Assembly (NCBI GenBank): GCA_947499145.1
Contig: CANMNB010000004.1
Location: 339,815-403,814, forward strand
Reading direction: 5' to 3'
DNA length: 64,000 bases
From: an uncultured Arachnia sp.
GTDB taxonomy: Bacteria > Actinomycetota > Actinomycetes > Propionibacteriales > Propionibacteriaceae
The position numbers were made by a program, and so were the translations under genes. The number at the start of each line of letters is the position of its first letter. Position 1 is the first letter of the stretch. The notes under the pieces are model-generated. The model saw only the letters and a program-made list of their open reading frames with translations. It was not told the DNA's origin and did not search any database. Below are positions 34,644 to 43,202 of the stretch, piece by piece.

Positions 34644-35072
34644 ATGTCGAGGCGTCGGCGCGGGGAGCGGGGGATGGTTACGGCCGTCGAGACAGCCATC
34701 ATCTTGCCAATACTCTTGGGTTTCGTCGGTCTGCTCGTGGTCTTGGCGGGCGGTGCACTCGCCCAGATGACCGTGACCTCGGCGGCGGCGCAGGCAGCTA
34801 GAGCAGCGTCCTTGGAACGCGACCCTGTCTCCGCGATCAGCGCCGCTCGCGGCGTGGCAGCATCAACCCTGGCCCAATCCTCCACAGACTGCAGCAGCGT
34901 CGATGTGTCGGTCAACGCGGCCGGCTTGCGCGCCGCTATCGGAGTACGGGCCGTGGTGGATGTCACGGTGACGTGCCTCGTCGAGTTCAACATGGGCCTC
35001 CCCGGCTTCCCCGACTCCCAGCGCCTGTCAGCAACGCGAAGTTCACCCGTCGACACCTATCGGGGCCGATGA
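34644..35072 (+). CDS. TadE-like pseudopilin
   Basis: A 142-residue protein with RRGERGMVTAVETAIILPILLGFVGLLVVLAGGALAQMTVTSAAAQAARAASLERDP: basic leader, glutamate in the helix (VETAI) and the TadE-type amphipathic helix. The C-terminal part has a cysteine pair (DCSSVD…VTCLVEF). It overlaps the next gene by 4 bases. Confidence 0.8.
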   Translation: MSRRRRGERGMVTAVETAIILPILLGFVGLLVVLAGGALAQMTVTSAAAQAARAASLERDPVSAISAARGVAASTLAQSSTDCSSVDVSVNAAGLRAAIGVRAVVDVTVTCLVEFNMGLPGFPDSQRLSATRSSPVDTYRGR

Positions 35073-35524
35073 TGACTCGGATGCAGGCGCGGTGGCCACT
35101 CCGAGGCGGATCTGGCAGTCAAGCGGTGGGGGAGCGCGGGATGGTGTCGGTGTGGGTGGCTGTCTCCCTTGTGGCGTTCATGGTCATCTTGGGGATCGGG
35201 GTCGACTTCGCGGGACATGCGGTTGCAGCGCAGGATGCGCGCCACGTGGCCGCCGAAGCTGCCCGCGCTGGAGGACAGCACCTCAGGGTAGAGGCGGGAC
35301 GTGCACGGCCAGACGTGCACGCCGCTATAGGGGCCGCGAACAGCTATGCCGCCACCGCTGGCTACTCGGCCGCGACCAACGTCCGCGGCGGGGACACAAT
35401 CGCTGTCACGGTCACCGGCCACTACACCTGCCAATTCCTGTCCATGATCGGCATCACAGCTTTGCCCGTCACTGGCGACGGGACGGCCGTGGTGAAGTCC
35501 GTCATCGAGGGAGCTGAACAGTGA
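35069..35524 (+). CDS. TadG/TadE-like pilus protein
   Basis: A 151-residue protein with the prepilin-like GERGMVSVWVAVSLVAFMVILGIGVDFAGHAVAAQDARHVAAEAARAGGQ segment. The arrangement matches the short TadG-like proteins that follow TadE in actinobacterial clusters. Two ATGs stand in tandem (35069 and 35072). It overlaps the following LysM-BTAD gene. Confidence 0.78.
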   Translation: MMTRMQARWPLRGGSGSQAVGERGMVSVWVAVSLVAFMVILGIGVDFAGHAVAAQDARHVAAEAARAGGQHLRVEAGRARPDVHAAIGAANSYAATAGYSAATNVRGGDTIAVTVTGHYTCQFLSMIGITALPVTGDGTAVVKSVIEGAEQ

Positions 35525-38415
35525 TGCGCCTCGTCCGAAGCCTCGCCGCGACCACCGCCATCCTTGCCATCATGGTCGGGACGCCGTGGCTGCTGATCAG
35601 GCTGGCCAAGCTGCCGGGATTCCTACCGTCATGGGAACAGATCACGATCCTCCTGCTCTCGCCGGATGGAGGACGCTTCCTTCTCCTGCTGGTTTGGGGT
35701 GCGGCCTGGCTCCTCTGGGCATGGCTCAGCGTCCTGATCCTTGTGGAGACCGCCGCCCTTGCCCGCGGCGTGAAGGCACCCCAACTACCCGCTGCATCCC
35801 TCCCGCAGGGGCTTGCCCGGGCCCTCGTCGCTGCCGCTGCTGCGGCCTTCATCTCGACACCGCTGCACGCGACCGCCACGCCACCGACCGATGTGCCCGA
35901 CACGGCGAGCCCCGCAAGTTCCACTGCGTTCTCACAGATGGCCCGCACATCTGACAATGAAACCCCGGGAATCATCAATGACGCGGTTCGAACGCTCGTC
36001 GTCGTTGAGGGAGACACCCTCTGGGACCTTGCCAAAGAGCACCTGGGCGATCCCCACCGCTGGGGCGAGCTCTTCGAGGCCAACCGAGGCATCCCCCAAC
36101 CCAGCGGCTACGCATTGGAAAACCCCGACGAGATCGATGTCGGCTGGACCCTGCGGCTTCCCGGTCGATCGCAGGAGCCCTCGCCGCCGGCTGAGACCAT
36201 GGGGGAGGCGCTGGATCGCAACCAAGTTCCGGTGCAGCAGCTGCCCCCCGACCTTGCCGAGGATGTGCAGGCCGATGTGCAGCCTGCCGAGGCAAGGGAG
36301 ACCGCTCGCATCGCGAGGCTCCCAGAGGCCAGGCCGGTGGACGTAAACCCGACGGCGCCTCCGACCCCAATCCGGGCAGAGACAGCGACTGCGGGCGCCC
36401 AAGACGCCGAAACCCTCGAGTGGCCGAGGTTTGCCTGGGAGGTTGCTGGCTTGTTGGGCGCGGGTGGCTTCCTCGGGGTCGGAGTCGCGGCAACCCTCGC
36501 CGCGAGACGCCGCGACCAGTTCCGCGTCCGCAGACCAGGACGCATGATCAGCAACCCTGACCCGGTGGTTGCCCCCATCGAGCAATCTGCCCAGCTTGCC
36601 ACCGGCCTGTCCGCCCGACTCGTCGCCCGGCTCGATCAAGTTCTACGCAGGCTTGACCCCAACACCAGTATCCAAGCAGTTGAAGTCGATCGGGACGGCT
36701 CCATCCTCGTCCGCACACCCACCCAGCTCGAAGCACCATGGCTTCAACAGACGCAAGGGTTCAGACTCGAGGCAGCTGTACCAGTGAACGACGTCGGCGC
36801 AGCGGTGGAGGATCGACCGAGTCCCTGGCCTCTCCTGGTGACAGTCGGCGCAGATGCCGACAACCGCGTCATCCTGTGCAACCTCGAGCACCAAGGCGTC
36901 ATCAGCCTCGACGGGGATCCACTGATGGCCGCAGACTTCATGCGCTACATCGCAGCCGAACTCGCCGTCAATCCCTGGTCCAGCGATATCCGGGTCGCAT
37001 GCCAAGGGCCCGCCGAAGCAGTCGTCGCCATGACGCCTGAACGCCTGGACGCGCAGCCCGACGAGATCGCAGTGCTCGCCCAAACCAACGCCAAACACTC
37101 GTCGTCGCTGGGCTTATCCGCTGCCGTCGCGCGGACCACCCAAGCCGACGACGAAGCGTCGACCGCCGGGGCTCTCATCACCGACGACCCCACCCAAGCG
37201 GTGATCCTTGAGGCCACCATCGGCGCACACCCAGAACAATCGGGCGCTGCAGTCGTGGTTTTGGACAAGGGGGTGGGGGAGTGGAGCCTCACGACGTCTG
37301 GACGGCTACGACTGCCGGAGGGCGAACTCATAGCTGTGGGCCTGACAGAGGACGAGGCGGCCGGTTGTGCCGCACTCCTCGCCGTCGAACAGGGTGACAG
37401 CGATGCGGAGCCACTCGATGCCGACGACCTCACCGACGTCACCGGCAACCTAAGGCGCGAGCACCGCCAGGACCGAAGCGACGCTGACGCGGGTGAGTCG
37501 GTGCTGGCCGAACCCGACGAGGAGTACCTCAACAGGGCAGCGGTGGAGATCAACGAACTCAACAACATCGCACCTCGCGCGCACCCGGCGGTGGCCGACG
37601 AACTTCGCAACCGAGATCCTGAGCTTGATGCCCAAGTGCGGCAGTGGTGCTCCCCCCGCTGCCCCTACCCACGCTTGTCCCTGCTAGGACCAGTCACTGC
37701 CCGCACCCTTGGTCGACCCGTGGCAAAACAGAAGGCCTACTACACCGAAGTCCTGGCCTTCCTCGCGCTCCATCCTGAGGGGGTCACAGCAGATCAGGTC
37801 GCAGCGGCGTTCGGGACCACCATCCAGCGAGCTCGCACAGTGATCTCGAATCTCAGATCCTGGCTAGGCGACAACCCACGCACCGGACACCCCCATATCC
37901 CCGACGCCAAGAACTCAGCGCAAGCACGTGAGCGAGGAATCGGCCTATATGTCGTGGAGGATCTTCTCGTCGATGCTGACATCTTCCGCCGACTCAGGAG
38001 CCGAGGCGTCACCGGTGGCCGCGATGGCATCGAGGACCTCGAAGCCGCCCTACAACTGGTGAGCGGTCGACCATTCGACCAGCTCAGACCTACCGGATGG
38101 ACCTGGCTCATCGAAGGGGACCGGGCCGACCAACACATGGTCTGCGCCGTCTCCGACGTCGCCCACATCCTTACCACACACCACCTCCAAGTCGGCGACC
38201 TTGAAGCAGCCAAACGCGCCGTCACCGTCGCACTGCGCGCCAACCCGGACTCCGAAACAGCCCGGCTAGACCTAGCCGCCATCATGGTCCAAGAAGGGCA
38301 CGGTCAGTCAGCTCGCCGCATTGTCACAGAAGCACTCGGAGAACACGCTGACCTCGACCTGACCCCGCGTGCCATGGAGATCCTGAACAGCAAGGACTGG
38401 CTCAAGACCGGATGA
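35521..38415 (+). CDS. Membrane protein with LysM and BTAD (SARP-like) domains
   Basis: A 964-residue protein with two N-terminal membrane segments (about 10-28 and 55-80), an Ala-rich third hydrophobic stretch, a LysM domain (LVVVEGDTLWDLAKEHLGDPHRWGELFEANRG, about residues 160-215), another membrane segment (WEVAGLLGAGGFLGVGVAATLAARRR, about 305-330), a long central region, and a C-terminal winged-helix (KAYYTEVLAFLALHPEGVTADQVAAAF…RARTVISNLRSWLG) plus BTAD helical repeats. Such hybrids may sense cell wall outside and act on transcription or assembly inside. A shrunken copy lies at 13788-13943. Confidence 0.8.
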   Translation: MMRLVRSLAATTAILAIMVGTPWLLIRLAKLPGFLPSWEQITILLLSPDGGRFLLLLVWGAAWLLWAWLSVLILVETAALARGVKAPQLPAASLPQGLARALVAAAAAAFISTPLHATATPPTDVPDTASPASSTAFSQMARTSDNETPGIINDAVRTLVVVEGDTLWDLAKEHLGDPHRWGELFEANRGIPQPSGYALENPDEIDVGWTLRLPGRSQEPSPPAETMGEALDRNQVPVQQLPPDLAEDVQADVQPAEARETARIARLPEARPVDVNPTAPPTPIRAETATAGAQDAETLEWPRFAWEVAGLLGAGGFLGVGVAATLAARRRDQFRVRRPGRMISNPDPVVAPIEQSAQLATGLSARLVARLDQVLRRLDPNTSIQAVEVDRDGSILVRTPTQLEAPWLQQTQGFRLEAAVPVNDVGAAVEDRPSPWPLLVTVGADADNRVILCNLEHQGVISLDGDPLMAADFMRYIAAELAVNPWSSDIRVACQGPAEAVVAMTPERLDAQPDEIAVLAQTNAKHSSSLGLSAAVARTTQADDEASTAGALITDDPTQAVILEATIGAHPEQSGAAVVVLDKGVGEWSLTTSGRLRLPEGELIAVGLTEDEAAGCAALLAVEQGDSDAEPLDADDLTDVTGNLRREHRQDRSDADAGESVLAEPDEEYLNRAAVEINELNNIAPRAHPAVADELRNRDPELDAQVRQWCSPRCPYPRLSLLGPVTARTLGRPVAKQKAYYTEVLAFLALHPEGVTADQVAAAFGTTIQRARTVISNLRSWLGDNPRTGHPHIPDAKNSAQARERGIGLYVVEDLLVDADIFRRLRSRGVTGGRDGIEDLEAALQLVSGRPFDQLRPTGWTWLIEGDRADQHMVCAVSDVAHILTTHHLQVGDLEAAKRAVTVALRANPDSETARLDLAAIMVQEGHGQSARRIVTEALGEHADLDLTPRAMEILNSKDWLKTG

Positions 38416-38527
38416 TGGGTTGAGTCGTCGTGTGAGCTCGCAGACTTTCGAGGCAACGCTCTGTCCATGGCCGATGAGCGTGCGACGTTACATCGCCCAG
38501 TGGTGCCGATCGTTGGGCGGGGCAAGG

Positions 38528-39019
38528 TCAGGTCAGCCTGAGCCCGAGTCTCTGATATACGGCGAACGGCTGTTCACATGACACTCCGAACGACATGCAC
38601 GCGTCGGGGATCTTGATCGACTTCTTGCTTCCTGGTGCCGACACCTCCCGAGTGACGACCCGGAGTCCTGAGGCCATCGCCTCCGCGATCAACCAGTAGT
38701 CGCAGCTGGCGAGGAACTGGTCGACCGCGGCCTGTTTGAAGTCGCGGTCGGGACCTGTGGCCCATCTCGACAGTTCCTGCGCTGCATCAAGCGTGGCCTT
38801 CGTGGGAGGTCGCCAAAAATCATCCGGGGCGGTTCCTGCCGCCCAGTCGGCAAGGTCCCCAGTGCCCTTGCCGATCTCGTCGCGCACCGCTTCAATCGAC
38901 GCGATTTGGGCGCGCATCTGATGACTGACCAGCCATTCCCAGAAACCAGGAGCGAGCTCGAAGCTGTAGTACAGCCGCGCAGCCTCCATAAACGTGTTCG
39001 AGTCAAAGAGATACGTCAC
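38528..39019 (-). CDS. DUF4411 PIN-like toxin
   Basis: A 163-residue protein starting MTYLFDSNTFMEAARLYY, with the acidic pattern of DUF4411 (PF14367) PIN-like nucleases: DSNTFME, IEAVRDEIGKG, CDYWLIAEAM and the KIPDACMSFGV end. It probably cleaves RNA when free. It overlaps the upstream XRE/ImmA gene by 4 bases; this pairing is a known toxin-antitoxin arrangement. Confidence 0.8.
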   Translation of the reverse strand: MTYLFDSNTFMEAARLYYSFELAPGFWEWLVSHQMRAQIASIEAVRDEIGKGTGDLADWAAGTAPDDFWRPPTKATLDAAQELSRWATGPDRDFKQAAVDQFLASCDYWLIAEAMASGLRVVTREVSAPGSKKSIKIPDACMSFGVSCEQPFAVYQRLGLRLT

Positions 39020-40173
39020 GCGACACCGAGCCTGTTCGCGTAGGTGTCGAAACTGCTAAGAGACTTGAGAGATGTCAGTCTGATGGCATCAGTAAGCGGG
39101 GTGCGGCCGCTCAGCGCGTCGGAGACGATCGCCCGAGAGAATCGCTCTCCGATGCGAAATGGCTGGTTGGCGTAGTGGTCTCCCCCTCCGCCGGGCTTGT
39201 CCTTGGCCAGTTCAAGGAGCCGTCTCAACTCATTGTCGTAGATCGCGTCGAAGTCGAGGAACTTCCGCAGCCGATGCCTTCTCAGAGCTTGCAGGACGAC
39301 CAATGTGCCGCACCGGTACCGGGCAGCAAGGGCGTCCAACTGCTGGGTCAGAGGCATGTCGCCAACCTCGACATAGTGGCGCTGGAGATCCTCGCGAGGG
39401 ACCAGGAACTCAGACGCGACCGCGTTGCACCAAGTCTCGATCTCTCCCTGTGGTTCCCACTTGGGGTCCTCCAGGCTAATTCCGCTGCGCCCGAGCCAAA
39501 CGTGGGCGAACTCGTGGGCGAGAGTGAAGATCTGCCCATTGAGTGTCTGGTGAGTATTGACGAACACAAGCGGGGCGAACCGGTCAACTAAGGAGAAGCC
39601 GCGAAATTCGCTCTCGTCCAATAGTCGATGCGTGTTGTTCTCGACCATGGATGTCGCGACCGTGAGGCCACCCAACACCTCAAAAGCTCGAAGCAGGTGC
39701 TTCCGAACGTCATTCCAGGAACCTCGTCGCTGCTCGACCTCAAAACTGAGTGCGTGCCGCATATCGGCCGCCACCTCGTGCGGCTCTCCTCCCTCACCCG
39801 CGCCCACGATCTCGACAGCTGGCAGGCCATTGTCCTCCGCATAGTCGCGATACCAGTCTTGGCGCCGGATGCTCTGATGCACGACGGCAAGCAGATTGGA
39901 AGAGGGCTCTCGGAGATCCGCATCGACGCCCTCCCGGAAGTCAGGCACGGGCAGGTCGAGAGCCGGTGGGCGGTCAAGAAGCAGGTAGCCGAAGGGGACG
40001 CCTGCGGTCTTCGCCAGCTGTTGCGCCTGGCCCAGAGTGGGCCCACTGTCCCCGGTGAGCCACGCCTCCCACTTCGGGTACTTGTCGACGAAGTCGTCGC
40101 GGTCCTTCCCGGACCGGTCCACCAGCCACAGGAGCATCTCACGAGAGATGTGCACGCGTGGTGTGTCCGCCAT
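39016..40173 (-). CDS. ImmA/IrrE-type antitoxin metallopeptidase with XRE-like N-terminus
   Basis: A 385-residue COG2856 protein. The N-terminal third is helical and XRE-like (WLTGDSGPTLGQAQQLAKTAGVPFGYLLLDRPP), followed by an M78-type metallopeptidase domain with FTLAHEFAHVWLG (HEFAH zinc motif) and EWCNAVASEFLVP-like helices (EIETWCNAVASEFLVP). It probably neutralises the downstream toxin and controls the operon. Confidence 0.85.
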   Translation of the reverse strand: MADTPRVHISREMLLWLVDRSGKDRDDFVDKYPKWEAWLTGDSGPTLGQAQQLAKTAGVPFGYLLLDRPPALDLPVPDFREGVDADLREPSSNLLAVVHQSIRRQDWYRDYAEDNGLPAVEIVGAGEGGEPHEVAADMRHALSFEVEQRRGSWNDVRKHLLRAFEVLGGLTVATSMVENNTHRLLDESEFRGFSLVDRFAPLVFVNTHQTLNGQIFTLAHEFAHVWLGRSGISLEDPKWEPQGEIETWCNAVASEFLVPREDLQRHYVEVGDMPLTQQLDALAARYRCGTLVVLQALRRHRLRKFLDFDAIYDNELRRLLELAKDKPGGGGDHYANQPFRIGERFSRAIVSDALSGRTPLTDAIRLTSLKSLSSFDTYANRLGVA

Positions 40174-40521
40174 GGCTACCTCCCTCTTGAGACTACGAAT
40201 CCGCTATATCGGCATCGTAGTGTGGTTCGTGGGACGCCCCCAGCCTAGTGACCTTGCCCCTTCCAAGATCGCACCCCACACCGACAACGCAGCCCGTCGG
40301 TCCGGAGGATGGCATCGCGTGCACGCTCGCCCGTAGCGTCATACCAGCGTGACTGTCCGCTCATGCTGTACTCGGTGAGCCGCCAGAGACGGCGGGGACC
40401 GACAACAATTCACTCTCATGGCGGTGCGCGAGGGGGTGGGCCTTCGGCCCGCGTTGCGCTCGGTTTCAGACAGTCGGGATTCTTCGCCCTCCGGGACGTG
40501 ACCTCTGGCAAGCTCTTGGCC

Positions 40522-40944
40522 ATGTCGGAGCTGGGATGGCATGAGGTCAGGGCGATCGTGAGGCTCCCTGCGGCCAACTTGTCCGCGAAGGGAATCCCGA
40601 GTGATCTGGGCGTTTACGTCTGGTTCCGGGAGGGCGAGCCAATATACGTTGGTGAAGCGTGTGGCTCCGAAGGCCTGAAGGGCCGGCTGCGCGCGCACCT
40701 TGCTTCCGGAGTCGATCTTAGCCGGAGTACGCTTCGAGCGAGTGTGGCGGTGCAGGAACTCGGCATTTCCCGGGCTTACGCACGGGCGCGGCCGAGCGTC
40801 CTCACCCAGGATCAGGTCAACTTGGTCAACCAGTGGCTGCGTGCATGCGAGGTTGGCTGGATACCCTGCAAGTCCGCTGAGACTGCACATGCCCTCGAGA
40901 AGTGCCTGCGCGCAGAGTGGCTCCCGCCGTTGAACCGCCTATGA
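40522..40944 (+). CDS. GIY-YIG-like nuclease domain protein
   Basis: A 140-residue protein with the GIY-YIG signature SDLGVYVWFREGEPIYVGEACGSEGLKGRLRAHL (GVY and YVG, then the arginine in the helix). A C-terminal LEKCLRAEWLPPLNRL supplies the usual glutamate and the NR end. ATG 40522 is the best start; the frame opens earlier but that part is not protein-like. The 350 bases before it hold no other gene. It could be a small homing or defence nuclease. Confidence 0.75.
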   Translation: MSELGWHEVRAIVRLPAANLSAKGIPSDLGVYVWFREGEPIYVGEACGSEGLKGRLRAHLASGVDLSRSTLRASVAVQELGISRAYARARPSVLTQDQVNLVNQWLRACEVGWIPCKSAETAHALEKCLRAEWLPPLNRL

Positions 40945-41022
40945 TCATGGACCCGAGGCCACCGACCAACCCAATCATCTGGGGTCAAGTCCCGTGGAGT
41001 GGTGTAGCGGGGGTTCCTTCGT

Positions 41023-41234
41023 TTAGGCGGTGAGGGCGAGGGGTTCGGTCACCTCCTCGACGTTGGTGCCGGGGACGGTGGTGAGGCGGCAGCGGGTGAG
41101 GATTTCGAGTCCGAGGTAGCGGCGGCCTTCGGCCCATTCGTCGGTTTGTTCGGCCAGGACGGCCCCGACGAGGCGGATGATCGCTTCCCGGTTGGGGAAG
41201 ATGCCGACGGAGTCGGTGCGGCGCTTAGTCTCCC
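41023..41234 (-). pseudogene. IS256-family transposase, C-terminal remnant
   Basis: The minus strand reads [45 protein letters not shown]…, the end of a mutator/IS256 transposase. It is cut at 41234 by an IS3 element; the preceding residues continue at 42482-42595. The 80 bases to its left (from about 40976, with GGAGTGGTGTAG) may include the IS256 terminal repeat. Confidence 0.85.
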
Positions 41235-41317
41235 TGGCCTGACCCCCTTTTGTAGGTCCAGTCATTGTGAGAGTCGTCCTGTTGCTCGAGGCTTCGGGCA
41301 GGGAGACTGGTCAGATC

Positions 41318-41602
41318 ATGACAAACAGAAGGAAGCGTCACACGCCGGAGCAGGTGGTTCGTAAGCTCGGGCAGGCTGACAGGCTGCTCGCTGATGGCGC
41401 CGATGTCGCGGCGGTATGTCGCGAGCTCGGCGTGTCCGAGCAGACGTACTACCGGTGGCGGAACCAGTACGGCGGGCTGAAAGCCGACGACGCGAAACGA
41501 CTCAATGATCTCGAGAAGCAGAACGCCACGCTGAAGCGGCTGCTGGCCGAGGCGGAGCTCGAGAAGGCCGCGCTGAAGGAGTTGGCGGAGGGAAACTTCT
41601 AG
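41318..41602 (+). CDS. IS3-family transposase OrfA
   Basis: A 94-residue DNA-binding subunit: TNRRKRHTPEQVVRKLGQADRLLADGADVAAVCRELGVSEQTYYRWRNQYGGLK is the HTH_Tnp_1 domain, and KRLNDLEKQNATLKRLLAEAELEKAALKELAEGNF is the leucine-zipper end. ATG 41318 is preferred; 17 codons earlier in frame are unlike the family. The end of orfA (GGGAAACTT) may be the slip site for fusion with OrfB. Confidence 0.85.
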   Translation: MTNRRKRHTPEQVVRKLGQADRLLADGADVAAVCRELGVSEQTYYRWRNQYGGLKADDAKRLNDLEKQNATLKRLLAEAELEKAALKELAEGNF

Positions 41603-41652
41603 GCCCGGGCAGACGCCGCGCCGCCGTCGCTCACCTGATCCGGGCACTGCGG

Positions 41653-42465
41653 GTGAGTGAGCGGATGGCGTGCCGTCTGGCCGGGCTGTCGCGCTCCGCC
41701 TACCGGCGCCCCCTGCACCGGGAAACGGCCGCGGATCCGGACCGGGCATTACGCGACTGGCTCCGGGCGTACGCGAAGAAGCACCCAAGATGGGGATACC
41801 GCAGGGCGTATCACGACGCCCGCGCAGAGGGCTGGACGGTGAACCACAAGAAGATCCAGCGGCTGTGGCGCGAGGAGGGCCTCCGCGTGCCGCAACGTCG
41901 CCGCCGCAAACGCGTGGGTGCCTCCACCGCCGACGCGCCCTCCGCCTCGGCGCCGAACCTGGTGTGGGCGGTCGACTTCCAATTCGACAGCGACGAACGC
42001 GGCCGGCCGATCAAGATCTGCTCCATCGTGGACGAGCACACTCGCGAATGCATCGGAGGTCTGGTCGACCGTTCGATCACCGCCACGAAGCTCACCGACC
42101 ACTTCGAAGCGCTCGTCGCTGTCCGCGGCGCCCCAGCGACGCTGCGCTGCGACAACGGGCCCGAACTGATGAGTGAGGCCATGGCGCACTGGGCCGGCAC
42201 CCGCACCGGCCTGAGCTACATCCCGCCCGGGTCACCGTGGCGCAACGGCTACATCGAGTCGTTCAACAGCAGGATCCGCGACGAGTGCCTCAACATCAAC
42301 ACCTTCTACTCGCTGCTCCACGCCCGCGTGATGATCAGCGACTGGAAGACCGAGTACAACCACGACCGCAGGCACTCATCGCTGGGCTATCTCGCACCGG
42401 CCGACTACGCTCGGCAGTGCACCCATCAAATGGAAACCGACGACTCGCACAACGTCCGGACCTAA
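41653..42465 (+). CDS. IS3-family transposase OrfB (rve integrase domain)
   Basis: A 270-residue catalytic part with the DDE triad: VWAVDFQFDSD, LRCDNGPELMSEA and NGYIESFNSRIRDECLN. The N-terminal HTH_21 (HPRWGYRRAYHDARAEGWTVNHKKIQRLWREEGLRVP) is intact. In vivo it is likely made as an OrfAB fusion by ribosomal frameshift; the frame is open back to 41590. It appears functional. Confidence 0.88.
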   Translation: MSERMACRLAGLSRSAYRRPLHRETAADPDRALRDWLRAYAKKHPRWGYRRAYHDARAEGWTVNHKKIQRLWREEGLRVPQRRRRKRVGASTADAPSASAPNLVWAVDFQFDSDERGRPIKICSIVDEHTRECIGGLVDRSITATKLTDHFEALVAVRGAPATLRCDNGPELMSEAMAHWAGTRTGLSYIPPGSPWRNGYIESFNSRIRDECLNINTFYSLLHARVMISDWKTEYNHDRRHSSLGYLAPADYARQCTHQMETDDSHNVRT

Positions 42466-42481
42466 CCGTGGGGGCAGGTCA

Positions 42482-42595
42482 TCCCTGTTGAGGCGTTCGG
42501 CGGGGTTGTTGGACCAGATCTGGGTCTAGACGTCCTTGGGGAAGCCGGTTAAGGCGAGCACGTCGGCTCGGGCCTCAGTCCCGAGGGGCGAGGAT
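42482..42595 (-). pseudogene. IS256-family transposase, internal remnant
   Basis: On the minus strand the sequence reads TEARADVLALTGFPKDV-stop-TQIWSNNPAERLNR, which directly precedes the part at 41023-41234 once the IS3 element is removed. The in-frame TAG shows that the transposase was dead or died before or after IS3 entry. The N-terminal two thirds are gone. The next 120 bases are unassigned. Confidence 0.8.
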
Positions 42596-42722
42596 CGTCA
42601 GGTTCCGATTCGCGGCCTCCGAAGACGCTCCTAGGGCCGCTTAGCGAACGCTCTCTCATGCCGCTGATCGACCTGGTGGAGCGTACGGGGGAGCATGTCA
42701 TTCGCGGGTCCTGCGTCCGTGA

Positions 42723-43202
42723 CTATGCCGAGAAGGTCGCCCCACATACCAAGCAGAAGAACGGGCTCGTCGAGTCCTCAGGCACTTTGATCGGCTCGTA
42801 GGCATGGCACGGGGAGACGATCATCACCATGTCGTCTGGCTCCACTGGGGCCACAGGCTCATCTGGGACGTCGAGGTGCCCCGTGCGCTCCACCTTGAAG
42901 TGCTTGCTGCTCGTTCGCTTGAATAGATCGTCCAAGCCCTCGTCCATCACCTGCAGAGCCGCTCGCTCTCGGAGTCGTTGGACGTAGGCGAGTTGTTCCT
43001 GAGTCCACCAGGAATCCATCCCAGCCGGCTGGCCGCAGAGCGGGCAGTAGTACGCGGGAGGCGTCTCGTGATGCTCGGCCTCTTCGTTCGCCGGGCCATC
43101 ATGCCACTTGAACTCACGCTGGCAATGCGGGCACTCTCGACGGAGGAAGCCATCGTTGTCAACAGTCAGGTGAATCGGGATCTTGATCTCCATCTCACTC
43201 AC
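42723..43202 (-). CDS. Zinc-ribbon protein paired with the TIR-like effector
   Basis: A 159-residue protein with two cysteine pairs (RECPHCQREF and YYCPLCGQP) plus a third CX2C near the end (FFCLVCGATFSA), and a helical middle (QLAYVQRLRERAALQVMDEGLDDLFK). I do not recognise the family. Its start overlaps the stop of the TIR-like gene by 8 bases, so the two are translationally coupled and likely act together. Confidence 0.7.
   Translation of the reverse strand: MSEMEIKIPIHLTVDNDGFLRRECPHCQREFKWHDGPANEEAEHHETPPAYYCPLCGQPAGMDSWWTQEQLAYVQRLRERAALQVMDEGLDDLFKRTSSKHFKVERTGHLDVPDEPVAPVEPDDMVMIVSPCHAYEPIKVPEDSTSPFFCLVCGATFSA

Larger units (their letters stand above)
41235..42481 (+). mobile_element. 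IS3-family insertion sequence
   Basis: The element is 1247 bp, starts TGGCCTGACCCCC and ends GGGGGCAGGTCA, with imperfect terminal inverted repeats that extend to TAGGTCC…GAGTCGTC. It is flanked by a TCCC duplication (41231-41234 and 42482-42485). It carries orfA and orfB in the usual two-frame layout. It interrupts an IS256 remnant. The exact end base is uncertain by one or two. Confidence 0.85.
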
